Shown here piece after piece: positions 54,095-63,743 of a stretch of DNA of 64,000 nucleotides. This stretch comes from Paracoccus sp. (in: a-proteobacteria) (lineage in GTDB: Bacteria > Pseudomonadota > Alphaproteobacteria > Rhodobacterales > Rhodobacteraceae). Location: positions 33,307-97,306 of the forward strand of contig JAUNTL010000001.1 of NCBI GenBank assembly GCA_030538705.1, written 5' to 3'. Made by a program: the position numbers and the translations under genes. Under the pieces are notes generated by a model. That model ran no database searches and was not told the DNA's origin. It was given only the letters and a program-made list of their open reading frames with translations. Within the stretch, counting starts at the first letter, position 1; each line of letters begins with the position of its first letter.

Positions 54095-54352
54095 TTCGGC
54101 AAGGTAGGAATAGAAATATGCGGATGGGCCAATGGGCGCGGGCAGATCAGGACCGCGCCTGCCCGGGCGGCCGGTTGAAATCTGTCACGCAATCTGCGCC
54201 CGGGAGGATATGCCGCAAGCCCGGGGCCAGGCATCATATCCAAAAGGCAGGCTTACCCCAGGGGCAAAGCGGGAACACATCACTATTCCGCCCGCCGAAA
54301 CCGATATAAGATCGGCCGGATTTCCGAATAAAGTCAATAATTTAGCGTGATT

Positions 54353-54429
<77 letters not shown>

Positions 54430-54495
54430 GTGCGGGTCTGATTAGCGGCAATTGCTGGGCGCCGCAATGGGGCAGTTGCCGAAAAACGTGGATGG

Positions 54496-55707
54496 TCAGG
54501 CGAACAGCTCGTGGCAGAATTGCAGCCCTTCGATCAGCGCGTCGATCTCGGCCTCGGTGTTATACATCGCCAGACTGGCCCGGGCCGAGGCGGTAATGCC
54601 GTAGAACTCCATCAGCGGCATGGCACAATGGCTGCCGGCGCGCAGTGCGATGCCGCGCTTGTCAAGGATGGTCGCGACATCATGTGCATGCGCGCCCTCC
54701 ATCGTCATCGAGAATATCGCCCCCTTGTCCGGCGCGTCGCCCTGAACCTGCAACCAGTTGAGCGCGCGCAGCCGCGCGCGTGCATAATCGCGCAGACGCC
54801 GCTCATGGGCCGCAATATTCTCCATACCCAGCGACATCAGATATTCCAGTGCAACGCCAAATCCGATCTGGTTGACGATGCCGGGCGTTCCCGCCTCGAA
54901 CCGCAGCGGCGGGTCGGCATAGGTGACGGCATCGCGGCTGACCTCGCGGATCATATCGCCGCCGCCGAGAAAGGGGCGCATCTCGGCCTGCCGCGCAGGG
55001 TCGATCCAGATCGCCCCCGAACCCGAGGGCCCGTAAAGCTTGTGGCCGGTGATCGCATAGAAATCGACGCCCAGTGCCGCCACATCGACCGGCATGTGAA
55101 CAGCGGCCTGCGACCCGTCCGCCAGCACCGGCACATGGGTCGCCCGCGCGACCGCACCGACATCGACCACGGTCCCGGTGACATTCGACATATGGGTCAG
55201 CGCGATCAGCCGGGTGCGCGGGCTTACGGCCTCCAGCACCTTTTCGGGCGGCAGGCTGCCGTCGGCCTCGGGCTCGACCCATTTCAGCACGACGCCCTGC
55301 CGTTCGCGCAAAAAGTGCCAGGGCACGATATTGGCATGATGTTCCAGCACCGACAGCACGATCTCGTCGCCCGCCTGCATGCGCGGCGCAGCCCAGGCAT
55401 AGCTGACAAGATTGATGGCCTCGGTCGCGCCCGAGGTAAAGATCACCTCATTCTCATGGGCTGCGTTCAGAAAGCGGGCGATGATGCCGCGCACGGCCTC
55501 ATAGCGATCGGTCGCGAGGTTCGACAGGAAATGCAGACCGCGATGGACATTGGCATATTCGCCCTCATAGGCGCGGGTGATCGCCTCGATCACGCAGCGC
55601 GGCTTTTGCGCGCTTGCCCCGCTGTCGAGATAGACCAGCGGCCGGCCGTTCACCTGCCGCGACAGGATCGGAAAATCGGCCCGCACCGCATCAACATCAA
55701 AGCCCAT
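54496..55707 (-). CDS. sufS: Cysteine desulfurase SufS (class II)
   Basis: A 403-residue PLP enzyme that takes sulfur from cysteine for SUF Fe-S assembly. Markers are YLDSGASAQKP, ANVHRGLHFLS, SGATEAINLV, EHHANIVPW, DGSQAAVHMPVDV, the Schiff-base Lys in ITGHKLYGPSG and the persulfide Cys in GSHCAMPLM. It overlaps the Yip1-like gene by 11 bases and is the last gene of the suf operon here. No sufE, sufU, sufA or sufT is present in the window. Confidence 0.95.
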   Translation of the reverse strand: MGFDVDAVRADFPILSRQVNGRPLVYLDSGASAQKPRCVIEAITRAYEGEYANVHRGLHFLSNLATDRYEAVRGIIARFLNAAHENEVIFTSGATEAINLVSYAWAAPRMQAGDEIVLSVLEHHANIVPWHFLRERQGVVLKWVEPEADGSLPPEKVLEAVSPRTRLIALTHMSNVTGTVVDVGAVARATHVPVLADGSQAAVHMPVDVAALGVDFYAITGHKLYGPSGSGAIWIDPARQAEMRPFLGGGDMIREVSRDAVTYADPPLRFEAGTPGIVNQIGFGVALEYLMSLGMENIAAHERRLRDYARARLRALNWLQVQGDAPDKGAIFSMTMEGAHAHDVATILDKRGIALRAGSHCAMPLMEFYGITASARASLAMYNTEAEIDALIEGLQFCHELFA

Positions 55708-56302
55708 TCATGACCTCGGGAGGAAGTTGCGGCAGCAAGCCAAGGCTCGCGGCCAGCACTGAAAGGAAAACCGCCGTCATCATGACGCCGCCAACCATCC
55801 CGAACAGCACCAGAAGCGCGCTTTGAAATCCGTGCAGCGCCTTGATCAGATGAACGGCCAGCCAGACAAATGCGATCGCCCCGGCCACACCAAGCAGGCT
55901 GGCGATCAGCGGAAACAGTGGCATCACGATGACCTGCACGAATTGCACCGCCGATAAAAGCAGTTCGATCCACACGACGACCAGCAGGGAATCGGCAAAA
56001 TCGCCGCGCCCGCCAAAGCTCCCGCCGATCACGGCGATCAGCCATGCAGCCAGCGCCATACCCGCCATCTGCACCGCCGCCAGCACAAAGGGATCACGCG
56101 ACAGCACCGCGATCACCGGCTGAACCGCAACCGGAAACAAAAGCGCCGCCAGAACCGCCAGAAAAGAGGACAGCGCGACCGCCAGCACCAGCGCCATCCA
56201 GCGCGCCGACATCGGCAGATCCAGCGATTGCAACTGACGAACCGCCAGATCCGGGTCGCGAAAACTGTTGCGCGTCAGGGTGATGAGATCGTCGAATGTC
56301 AT
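55697..56302 (-). CDS. Yip1-domain integral membrane protein
   Basis: A 201-residue protein with five likely transmembrane helices (ALVLAVALSSFLAVLAALLF and later segments), matching bacterial Yip1-family proteins of unknown role. The N-terminal MTFDDLITLTRNSFRDPDLAV is the usual cytoplasmic opening. It overlaps the neighbouring Yip1-like gene by four bases and sufS by 11, so its expression is tied to the suf operon, although a mechanistic link to Fe-S assembly is not established. Confidence 0.8.
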   Translation of the reverse strand: MTFDDLITLTRNSFRDPDLAVRQLQSLDLPMSARWMALVLAVALSSFLAVLAALLFPVAVQPVIAVLSRDPFVLAAVQMAGMALAAWLIAVIGGSFGGRGDFADSLLVVVWIELLLSAVQFVQVIVMPLFPLIASLLGVAGAIAFVWLAVHLIKALHGFQSALLVLFGMVGGVMMTAVFLSVLAASLGLLPQLPPEVMNGL

Positions 56303-56802
56303 GCGCGCCCGCCAAGGGCCTTTAGCCCCGCGCCCCAGATCACGATAAAGCCGATCCCGGTGACGACCCGGACCAGCGTCAGCGCCGGGCCGGGACCGGC
56401 CAGCCCCTCGGTCAGCCCCCCAAGCAGCATAGCGGGCGAGATCGCAAGCAGCGACCAGAACAGCGCAAGCCGCGAATCCTCTGGCGCCACCGGTCGGCCG
56501 GCAAGCCGCATCGCAAAAGAAACCAGCGCCGCCACCGCATAGGCCAGCAACGGCAGCAAAAAGATGACCGCCATGACCGCCCCCGCCATCCGCCCGGCCA
56601 GCGGAACAGAGGGATCAAGTGCCGCCGCCCGCGCATGACCCGGCGTCTGCGCGATCAGAAAGACCAGCATCGCCCCCATCAGCGTAGCCAGCAGCGCGCC
56701 CTCGCTCATCGGGGAGAGATCGCGCATGACGCGGCCCGGCCGGCGCCAGCTTGCCAGCACCCGCGGGACGATCCCCGCCCTCAGGCGTGCCGGGTCAGCC
56801 AT
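56299..56802 (-). CDS. Small Yip1-like membrane protein
   Basis: A 167-residue protein with about four hydrophobic helices (GALLATLMGAMLVFLIAQ, AVMAVIFLLPLLAYAVAALV and two more). The N-terminus is basic (RVLASWRRPGRVMRDLSPMSEG), consistent with a cytoplasmic start, and resembles the second half of a Yip1 pair. It overlaps sufD by 22 bases and the next gene by four. Paired Yip1-like genes between sufD and sufS recur in related alphaproteobacteria. Confidence 0.75.
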   Translation of the reverse strand: MADPARLRAGIVPRVLASWRRPGRVMRDLSPMSEGALLATLMGAMLVFLIAQTPGHARAAALDPSVPLAGRMAGAVMAVIFLLPLLAYAVAALVSFAMRLAGRPVAPEDSRLALFWSLLAISPAMLLGGLTEGLAGPGPALTLVRVVTGIGFIVIWGAGLKALGGRA

Positions 56803-58112
56803 GCATCCAGCCGCTCGCTGATCTGCTCGCGCAGGGTCTCGTTCTCGATTTCCTCCAATGCATCCGCCAGAAATGACAGCACCATCAGCACCACCGCGCG
56901 CCCCCGCGGCACCCCGCGCGAACGCAGATAGAACAGCGCCCCCTCGTCAATTGCACCGGTGGTCGAGCCATGGCTGCATTTGACGTCATCGGCATAGATC
57001 TCCAGCTCGGGCTTGCCGAGAAACTGGCTGTCGCCGTCCAGCAGCAGCGCCTGGCTGATCTGATAGCCATCGGTTTTCTGCGCGCCCGGCTGGACCAGAA
57101 TCTTGCCCTGAAAGACGCCGACGGCGCCGTTCTTCAGCACCTTCTTGAACACCTGCCTGCTTTCGCAACGCTCGGCATCATGGGTGATGAAAACGGTATC
57201 ATCATGGTGAAAATCGCCGGTCTTGCCGTCGCCCAGCACGGCCCCGGCGACATGGGCCACGGCATCATCACCGATGATGTCGATCACGGCCTCGTGGCGC
57301 ATCAGGGTGCCGTTGACGGAAAGCGTAAAGGACTTGAACAGCGCATCCGCGGCGACGCGGGCAAAGATCCCGACCCAACCCAGTTTCTGATGCCCCGCGC
57401 GTTTGGCCGCGATGTGATGAAAGCGTGCGCCCTCGGCGACATCGACCTCGATCAGTTGATTTGCGCGTGCCCCGGTCATGCCGGTTTCCAGCAGCGTCAG
57501 CTCTGCCCCCGGCTCCAGCCGGATAACGTGATGGCCGTAAACATCGGCCCCGGCATCGCTGCGGCGATGGATCAGGTGGATCGGCCGCGCGGGCTTGCCA
57601 GTGACGCGGATCAGCGCCCCGTTACGTGCAACGGCCGTATTCAGCGCCGCCATCGGGCGCGCGACCCGCGTCTGGGCCGCGGCCTCCAGCGTGCCGTAAA
57701 GCGCGGTTGCCCAATGATCAGGCATATCGGCAGCATCCGCCAGCAGGGTAATCTCGACCCCGTCAAGGGACAGGTCATCCGAGGCCGCGGCATCAAAGAC
57801 GCCATCAACAAAGACCAGCCGCAGCCTGTCGAGATCATCAAACAGCGGGCTGTCAGGGCCGGGTCCGGCAACCGGGATCGGCGCGGGCCGTGCGGCGTTG
57901 AAACCCGCCGGATCGGTATAGCGCCAATATTCGTCACGCCCGCGCGGCAGGCCCATCGCCCGCAGCCGTTCCAGCGCCGCGTGACGGGCCGGCGCGGCAA
58001 AGCCACCATCAGGCAGATCAAGTGCCGCGAGCCGCGCATCAAGCGCGCCCGCCGCGCCCTCACGCGCGAGGGCGGGCGTCACCTGGCTTGTCGTGACCGC
58101 ATGTTCCGTCAT
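56781..58112 (-). CDS. sufD: Fe-S cluster assembly protein SufD
   Basis: A 443-residue SufD, the scaffold partner in SufBC2D. Right-handed beta-helix core with TLLETGMTGARANQLIEVDVAEGA, FKSFTLSVNGTLMRHEAVIDI and the C-terminal KCSHGSTTGAIDEGALFYLRSRG, which holds the conserved His of the SufB-SufD interface. Start at 58112 overlaps the sufC stop by four bases. Length is normal. Confidence 0.93.
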   Translation of the reverse strand: MTEHAVTTSQVTPALAREGAAGALDARLAALDLPDGGFAAPARHAALERLRAMGLPRGRDEYWRYTDPAGFNAARPAPIPVAGPGPDSPLFDDLDRLRLVFVDGVFDAAASDDLSLDGVEITLLADAADMPDHWATALYGTLEAAAQTRVARPMAALNTAVARNGALIRVTGKPARPIHLIHRRSDAGADVYGHHVIRLEPGAELTLLETGMTGARANQLIEVDVAEGARFHHIAAKRAGHQKLGWVGIFARVAADALFKSFTLSVNGTLMRHEAVIDIIGDDAVAHVAGAVLGDGKTGDFHHDDTVFITHDAERCESRQVFKKVLKNGAVGVFQGKILVQPGAQKTDGYQISQALLLDGDSQFLGKPELEIYADDVKCSHGSTTGAIDEGALFYLRSRGVPRGRAVVLMVLSFLADALEEIENETLREQISERLDAWLTRHA

Positions 58113-58867
58113 TCCCCAGCCTCCGCCAGCAGGTCGGCATAGCCATTACGCTCGACCTCCAGTGCCAGTTCGGGACCGCCCGATTTCACGATCCGGCCAT
58201 CGGCCATGATGTGAACAACATCGGGTTTGATATGATCAAGCAGGCGCTGATAATGGGTGATGACAAGGAACGCCCGCCCGGCCGAGCGCAGCGCGTTCAC
58301 ACCGTCCGAGACCAGCCGCATCGCATCGACGTCAAGACCGGAATCGGTTTCGTCGAGAATGCACATGCGCGGTTCCAGCATGGCCATTTGCAGGATCTCG
58401 TTACGCTTTTTCTCGCCGCCGGAAAAACCGACATTGACCGGGCGCTTGAGCATATCGGCGTCGATATCCAGCGCGCGCGCCTTTTCGCGCACCAGCTTCA
58501 GGAAATCTGCCGCCGACAGCTCGTCCTCGCCGCGCGCCTTGCGCTGCGCGTTCACGGCTGTGCGCAGAAAGGTCATGTTGCCGACGCCGGGGATCTCGAC
58601 CGGGTATTGAAACGCCAGAAACAACCCTGCGGCCGCACGGTCCTCGGGTTCCATCTCCAGCAGGTCCTCGCCCTCCAGCGCGGCGCTGCCTTCGGTGACC
58701 TCATAGCCGTCACGGCCCGCCAGCACATAGGACAGCGTAGATTTTCCCGAACCGTTCGGCCCCATGATCGCATGGACCTCGCCGGCGGGAACAATCAGAT
58801 CGACGCCCTTGAGGATCTGCTTGCCCCCGTCTTCAAGTTCGGCGTGCAGGTTTTTGATATTCAGCAT
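58109..58867 (-). CDS. sufC: Fe-S cluster assembly ATPase SufC
   Basis: A 252-residue ABC-type ATPase with Walker A GPNGSGKSTLSYVLAG, Q-loop FLAFQYPVEIPGV, the SufC-specific NVGFSGGEKKRNEILQMAML signature, Walker B CILDETDSGLDVDAM and H-loop ITHYQ. It drives conformational change in the SufBCD scaffold. It lies 45 bases after the FkbM-like gene, which separates it from sufB. Confidence 0.95.
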   Translation of the reverse strand: MLNIKNLHAELEDGGKQILKGVDLIVPAGEVHAIMGPNGSGKSTLSYVLAGRDGYEVTEGSAALEGEDLLEMEPEDRAAAGLFLAFQYPVEIPGVGNMTFLRTAVNAQRKARGEDELSAADFLKLVREKARALDIDADMLKRPVNVGFSGGEKKRNEILQMAMLEPRMCILDETDSGLDVDAMRLVSDGVNALRSAGRAFLVITHYQRLLDHIKPDVVHIMADGRIVKSGGPELALEVERNGYADLLAEAGE

Positions 58868-58912
58868 TTCTCTTTCCCTTTGTCCTCAAGACCGAACGGG
58901 CGCCGGCCCGCG

Positions 58913-59785
58913 TCAGGTCAGGCTATCCAGATAGGTCCGCAGCAAGGTCTGGTCCATTTCAACCCTCCCCTGCAATATCTCAAGGCAGCGGCAGACGACG
59001 TCCAGACTGTCAAACACCGCATCAGCCGTCAGCGCGAGATGCCTGACCGCCTCCAGATCATCCGGGGCGGCGTTGCGCATCACCAGATCGCGGCGCAGAA
59101 AAACCGCGTCTCCATCAACGGCCTGATTGGCGATCTGCCTTCTTTTCAAACCCGCAGTCAGCCGGCTTGCCAGAGGGATGCCCTTTAAGAACGTGAACTT
59201 GTGAAATTCGAACCCCTGCCCACGCAGCACATTCATCTGATCACCGATGAGCGGCTGATCGCGGTAAAGCGGCACCATCGCAACCTCGGTGATGATCGCC
59301 CCGGTCCCGGCCAGCCTGTGCGCGCCGTGATCAAACACCCGGACTTCTCCGCCCTGAATGTCGATCTTCAGCAGGTCCGGCGTCGGCAGGTCGAGATCGT
59401 CCAGACGCTCTGTCCTGAACGACAGCCGGCCGGTTTCACGCATGCCACGGCCAAAACGCGGGCCGAGATAGTCATCAACAAAGGACAGGTTCGCATCAAG
59501 CGTCGAATTGAACCCTCCCTCGCCGAACATCCGCAGCTCATGCGTTTCGCCGTCACCGACCGCGGCCTGAATATAATGTTCGTTCGGTCCCTTGATCTCT
59601 TGCAGGCGCGCATAGGCGTCGGGCGCCGGCTCGAACCCCCAGACCTCGCACAGCCCGGCGTCCAGCATCATCTGATAGGGGGGCGCATGAACGGGATTGG
59701 CGCCGATATCGAGAATCCTCGTCAGGCGCGCGGGCGCCACCAGCTCGCACAGCAGCTTGAGCCTGTCCAGCCGTGGGTTCGACAC
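58913..59785 (-). CDS. FkbM-family SAM-dependent methyltransferase
   Basis: A 290-residue methyltransferase of the FkbM type. The SAM-binding motif I is ILDIGANPVHAPPYQMML and the following acidic FEPAPDAY; FRTERLDDLDLPTPDLLKIDIQGGE is the FkbM hallmark. A GTG start at 59785 shares one base with the sufB TAG stop, so it is translationally coupled. It does not belong to the canonical SUF machinery. Substrates of the family are usually sugars or lipids; the role inside this operon is unknown. Confidence 0.88.
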   Translation of the reverse strand: MSNPRLDRLKLLCELVAPARLTRILDIGANPVHAPPYQMMLDAGLCEVWGFEPAPDAYARLQEIKGPNEHYIQAAVGDGETHELRMFGEGGFNSTLDANLSFVDDYLGPRFGRGMRETGRLSFRTERLDDLDLPTPDLLKIDIQGGEVRVFDHGAHRLAGTGAIITEVAMVPLYRDQPLIGDQMNVLRGQGFEFHKFTFLKGIPLASRLTAGLKRRQIANQAVDGDAVFLRRDLVMRNAAPDDLEAVRHLALTADAVFDSLDVVCRCLEILQGRVEMDQTLLRTYLDSLT

Positions 59786-61305
59786 TAGCCGACGCTCCCT
59801 TCCAGGCTGATCGCGACCAGCGACTGCGCTTCCATCGCGAATTCCATCGGCAGGGCCTGAAGCACCTCTTTGGCAAAACCGTTGACGATCAGCGCGACCG
59901 CCTGCTCTTCGCCCATCCCGCGCGAACGGCAGTAAAAGAGCTGGTCGTCATCAACCTTGGAGGTCGTGGCCTCGTGTTCGACGCGGCTGCTGTTATTCTT
60001 GACCTCGATATAGGGGACGGTATGCGCCCCGCATTTATCGCCGATCAGCAGGCTGTCGCATTGGGTATAGTTGCGGCTGTTGGTGGCGCGCGGGTGCATC
60101 GACACCAGCCCGCGATAGGTGTTCTGCGCCCGGCCCGCCGAGATCCCCTTGGACACGATGCGCGACCGCGAATTCTTGCCCAGATGGATCATCTTGGTGC
60201 CGGTGTCAGCCTGCTGGTGATTATTGGCGATGGCGATTGAATAGAACTCGCCGCTGCTGTCGTCGCCACGCAGCACGCAAGACGGGTATTTCCACGTGAT
60301 CGCCGAGCCGGTTTCCACCTGCGTCCACATCACCTTGGCCCGCGCCTCGCGGCAATCGGCCCGCTTGGTCACGAAATTATAGATGCCGCCCTTGCCTTCC
60401 TCATCGCCGGGGAACCAGTTCTGAACGGTCGAATATTTGACCTCGGCATCCTCGAGGATGACAATCTCCACCACCGCCGCATGCAGCTGTGCGGTATCGC
60501 GTTTGGGTGCGGTGCAGCCCTCAAGATAGCTGACATAGCTGCCCTTGTCCGCGATGATCAGCGTGCGCTCGAACTGGCCCGTATTCTCGGCATTGATGCG
60601 GAAATAGGTCGACAGTTCCATCGGGCAGCGCACGCCGGGCGGGATATAGACGAATGAGCCGTCGGAAAACACCGCGCTGTTCAGCGTGGCATAAAAATTA
60701 TCCGACTGCGGCACGACCGAGCCGAGATATTTTTTCACCAGTTCGGGATGTTCGCGGATCGCCTCGGAGATCGAGCAAAAGATCACGCCGGCCTTGGCCA
60801 GTTCGTCCTTGAAGGTCGTGCCGACGGAAACCGAATCGAAAACCGCATCGACCGCGACCCGGCGCGCGTCGGCGGGGGTTTCATCCGCGCCCTCGACCCC
60901 GGCAAGGATCATCTGCTCTTTCAGCGGGATACCCAGCTTTTCATAGGTCGCCAGCAACTTGGGATCGACCTCGTCCAGCGATTTCGGCTTGACCGCCATG
61001 GATTTGGGGCGGGCGTAATAATACTGATCCTGAAAGTTGATCTCGGGATAGTTCAGCATCGCCCATTTCGGTTCCGCCATGGTCAGCCAGCGGCGATAGG
61101 CCGCCAGCCGCCATTCGGTCATCCATTCGGGTTCATCGTTCTTTTCGCTGATCAGGCGGACGATATCTTCGGACAGCCCCTTCGGGGCGTATTCCATCTC
61201 GATCTCTGTATCCCAGCCATATTTATAGCTGCCCATATTGGCGACGGTCTCGACCGTTTCACGGTCGACGCCCTCGCGCACCTCAAGATCGGGGGTCTGG
61301 TTCAT
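59785..61305 (-). CDS. sufB: Fe-S cluster assembly protein SufB
   Basis: A 506-residue SufB scaffold. Family segments are [70 protein letters not shown] (with the conserved Cys), [20 protein letters not shown] and [22 protein letters not shown], which holds the catalytic Glu and the His/Cys-type cluster-site residues. Start at 61305 lies one base beyond the upstream stop. Normal length, intact. Confidence 0.95.
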   Translation of the reverse strand: MNQTPDLEVREGVDRETVETVANMGSYKYGWDTEIEMEYAPKGLSEDIVRLISEKNDEPEWMTEWRLAAYRRWLTMAEPKWAMLNYPEINFQDQYYYARPKSMAVKPKSLDEVDPKLLATYEKLGIPLKEQMILAGVEGADETPADARRVAVDAVFDSVSVGTTFKDELAKAGVIFCSISEAIREHPELVKKYLGSVVPQSDNFYATLNSAVFSDGSFVYIPPGVRCPMELSTYFRINAENTGQFERTLIIADKGSYVSYLEGCTAPKRDTAQLHAAVVEIVILEDAEVKYSTVQNWFPGDEEGKGGIYNFVTKRADCREARAKVMWTQVETGSAITWKYPSCVLRGDDSSGEFYSIAIANNHQQADTGTKMIHLGKNSRSRIVSKGISAGRAQNTYRGLVSMHPRATNSRNYTQCDSLLIGDKCGAHTVPYIEVKNNSSRVEHEATTSKVDDDQLFYCRSRGMGEEQAVALIVNGFAKEVLQALPMEFAMEAQSLVAISLEGSVG

Positions 61306-61306
61306 C

Positions 61307-62374
61307 TCATCCTTCCTCTGGCCGGGCCGACGCCCCGCCATTCCTGTCGCGCCAGCGTGAATACGCGCTTTCCCACGCATCCGCAAATCGGTTCATCTGA
61401 TCGTCACCCAAAGCCGGGCTTATGGATATGCGTATGGCCGATGCGGCTGTCTGATCGTCAAAGCCCATCGCCTGCAATGTGCCGCCGGCGCGCACCTTGC
61501 CCGACGAGCAGGCCGAGCCGGCAGAAACGGCAAAACCCGCAAGATCCATCTGCATGACCTGCGTCTCGCCCTTCCATCCAGATGTAAGAAGGCAGGTCGT
61601 ATTCGGCAAGCGCGCCGCCCCCTGCCCGGCAACCACTGCCCCGGGCGCCGCCGCCAGCAGCCGCGCCTCGAGCGCGTCGCGCCGGGACGCGACCTCGTCC
61701 CACAGCCCGGCCTCAAGATCACGCTGTGCGGCGCGGGCGGCGGCGGCAAAGCCGATGATGCCAAGAAAATTCTCGGTTCCGCCACGGCGGCCCTGCTCCT
61801 GCCCGCCGCCGCGCAACAGGGCGGGAAACTCGACCCCTTTGCGAAGGATCAGCGCGCCGACACCTTTCGGCCCGCCCAGCTTGTGCGCGCTGACAAAACC
61901 CGCGGAAATATCCAGCCAGTTGAAAGCAAAAGGAACTTTGCCAAAAGCCTGGGTCAGGTCGCTGGAATGCAGCCCGGCGGGCAGGCTCTGGATCACGCCG
62001 GTTTCGTTATTGGCCAGTTGCAGCGTCGCGCGCGCAGGCTCTGGCACGGTGACGATCCCGTCACGGTCCACGGCCAGATCGGTTTCACACCACGCCTTGA
62101 CCGCGCTGTGCTCAACCGCCGCGCAATGGATGCCGCCGCCGCCCAGCACCATCGCCGCCGCCTCGGTCGTGCCCGAGGTAAAGATGACATCCGCGCCCTC
62201 TGCGCCAAGCGCCGCCGCCAGATCCTCGCGCGCGCGCTCCATCGCCATTCTGGCCGCCCGCCCCTCGGCATGGACCGACGAGGGGTTGCCCGCCATATCC
62301 ATCGCCGCGATCATCGCGTCGCGAACCTCGGGGCGCAGCGGGGTTGTCGCGTTCCAGTCCAGATAGGTCCGCAT
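61307..62374 (-). CDS. Cysteine desulfurase, NifS/IscS-like class I
   Basis: A 355-residue PLP cysteine desulfurase distinct from SufS. It shows [27 protein letters not shown], the NNETGVIQ motif, the Schiff-base Lys in [14 protein letters not shown] and the mobile-loop Cys in [11 protein letters not shown]. It is shorter than IscS (~400), as in the IscS-like proteins that lead alphaproteobacterial suf operons. It overlaps the coaBC stop by one base and is one base from sufB. Confidence 0.9.
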   Translation of the reverse strand: MRTYLDWNATTPLRPEVRDAMIAAMDMAGNPSSVHAEGRAARMAMERAREDLAAALGAEGADVIFTSGTTEAAAMVLGGGGIHCAAVEHSAVKAWCETDLAVDRDGIVTVPEPARATLQLANNETGVIQSLPAGLHSSDLTQAFGKVPFAFNWLDISAGFVSAHKLGGPKGVGALILRKGVEFPALLRGGGQEQGRRGGTENFLGIIGFAAAARAAQRDLEAGLWDEVASRRDALEARLLAAAPGAVVAGQGAARLPNTTCLLTSGWKGETQVMQMDLAGFAVSAGSACSSGKVRAGGTLQAMGFDDQTAASAIRISISPALGDDQMNRFADAWESAYSRWRDRNGGASARPEEG

Positions 62375-63609
62375 CACAGCGCCCCGGCAATGCGCTCGGC
62401 CAGTTGCCGGGCGACCTGATCCTTGCCCATACGCGGCCATGATTCGGCACCGTCGGCCGAAATCAGCGTCACGGTATTGTCAGCCCCGCCAAAGGTGCCG
62501 CTGCCGGGTGAGACATCATTGGCGATGATCCAGTCACAGCCCTTTCGGGCGCGCTTGGCCGTCGCATGGGCGATGACGTCGTCGGTCTCGGCGGCAAAGC
62601 CCACGACCAGCTTTGGCCGGCCGCTCTGCAAATGGCTGATCCAGGCAAGAATATCGGGGTTTTCCGCGAATTCCAGCACGGGCAAAGTTCCGGCTGCGTC
62701 CTTTTTCATCTTGTGCCCGGCAGGATTGGCGACGCGCCAGTCGGCCACCGCAGCCGCCATCACCGCCGCATCGGCCGGCAGTGCCGCCTCGACCGCATCG
62801 CGCATCTGGGTGGCGGTTTCGACCGCGATCACCTCAACCCCGTAGGGCGCCGGCACAGTCGCCGGGCCGGTGACAAAACTGACCCTCGCCCCCAGATCAC
62901 GCAATGCCGCCGCAACTGCGGCCCCTTGCGCCCCCGATGAACGGTTCGAGATATAGCGCACCGGGTCGATCGGCTCTTGCGTCGGGCCAGAGGTCACGAT
63001 GACATGGCGCCCCGACAGCGGACCGACCGCGACCTCGGGCCCAAGCAACAGCCGCCCCGAAGGCTGCGGCCCGCCAAGCGCCCCGGCAATCGCCTCGGCA
63101 ATCGCCGCCGGTTCGGCCATGCGCCCCGGCCCATACTCACCGCATGCCATGTCGCCATTATCCGGCCCGACAACCAGCACCCCGTCGCCACGCAACACCG
63201 CCAGATTGCGTTGTGTCGCCGGGTGCTGCCACATCCGCACATTCATCGCCGGCGCGATCAGCACCCGCTTGTCAGTCGCCATCAGCAGCGTCGAAGCCAG
63301 ATCGTCGGCATGCCCGCCCGCCATCTTGGCCATAAGGTTCGCCGTCGCCGGCGCGACCACGACCAGATCGGCCGCACGTGACAGCTGGATATGGCCCATC
63401 TCGGCCTCTCGCGTCAGATCAAACAGGTCGCGGTGGACCTCTTCGCCGGCAAGGGCCGCGACCGAAAGCGGGGTCACGAACTCTTCGGCGGCGCGGGTCA
63501 GCACCGGGACGACCTGATGACCGGCGCGGCGCAGGTCGCGGATCAGTGTCAGCACCTTATAGGCGGCGATCCCGCCCCCGATCACCAAGAGAATCCGGCT
63601 GCCCGCCAT
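62374..63609 (-). CDS. coaBC: Bifunctional phosphopantothenoylcysteine decarboxylase/synthase CoaBC
   Basis: A 411-residue coenzyme A biosynthesis enzyme. The N-terminal flavoprotein CoaC domain has ILLVIGGGIAAYKVLTLIRDL, the APAMNVRMWQHPATQRN active-site region and DNGDMACGEYGPGRM with the catalytic Cys. The CoaB domain begins at VIVTSGPTQEPIDPVRYISNRSSG and includes KMKKD and NDVS. The start at 63609 has GGAGG five bases upstream; an ATG at 63621 would add four residues. It sits directly upstream of the suf operon. Confidence 0.93.
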   Translation of the reverse strand: MAGSRILLVIGGGIAAYKVLTLIRDLRRAGHQVVPVLTRAAEEFVTPLSVAALAGEEVHRDLFDLTREAEMGHIQLSRAADLVVVAPATANLMAKMAGGHADDLASTLLMATDKRVLIAPAMNVRMWQHPATQRNLAVLRGDGVLVVGPDNGDMACGEYGPGRMAEPAAIAEAIAGALGGPQPSGRLLLGPEVAVGPLSGRHVIVTSGPTQEPIDPVRYISNRSSGAQGAAVAAALRDLGARVSFVTGPATVPAPYGVEVIAVETATQMRDAVEAALPADAAVMAAAVADWRVANPAGHKMKKDAAGTLPVLEFAENPDILAWISHLQSGRPKLVVGFAAETDDVIAHATAKRARKGCDWIIANDVSPGSGTFGGADNTVTLISADGAESWPRMGKDQVARQLAERIAGAL

Positions 63610-63688
63610 CGCTGCCTCCATCGTTATGCCTGTTTCAGATAGGCGACCAGGCCGTCAACAGCAAGGAAAGCCGGGCGGGACAGCGGGG

Positions 63689-63704
63689 TTAACGACTCTT
63701 TAAC
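63689..63704 (+). promoter_or_regulatory. CtrA-type binding box (TTAA-N7-TTAAC)
   Basis: TTAACGACTCTTTAAC matches the full CtrA consensus TTAA-N7-TTAAC. It lies about 40 bp upstream of the YifB/ComM start and ~80 bp from the coaBC start on the other strand, so it could control either or both. Confidence 0.6.
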
Positions 63705-63743
63705 CACGGGGACACTAAGCTGCGCCGTAAAAGGGGTGTGGTC

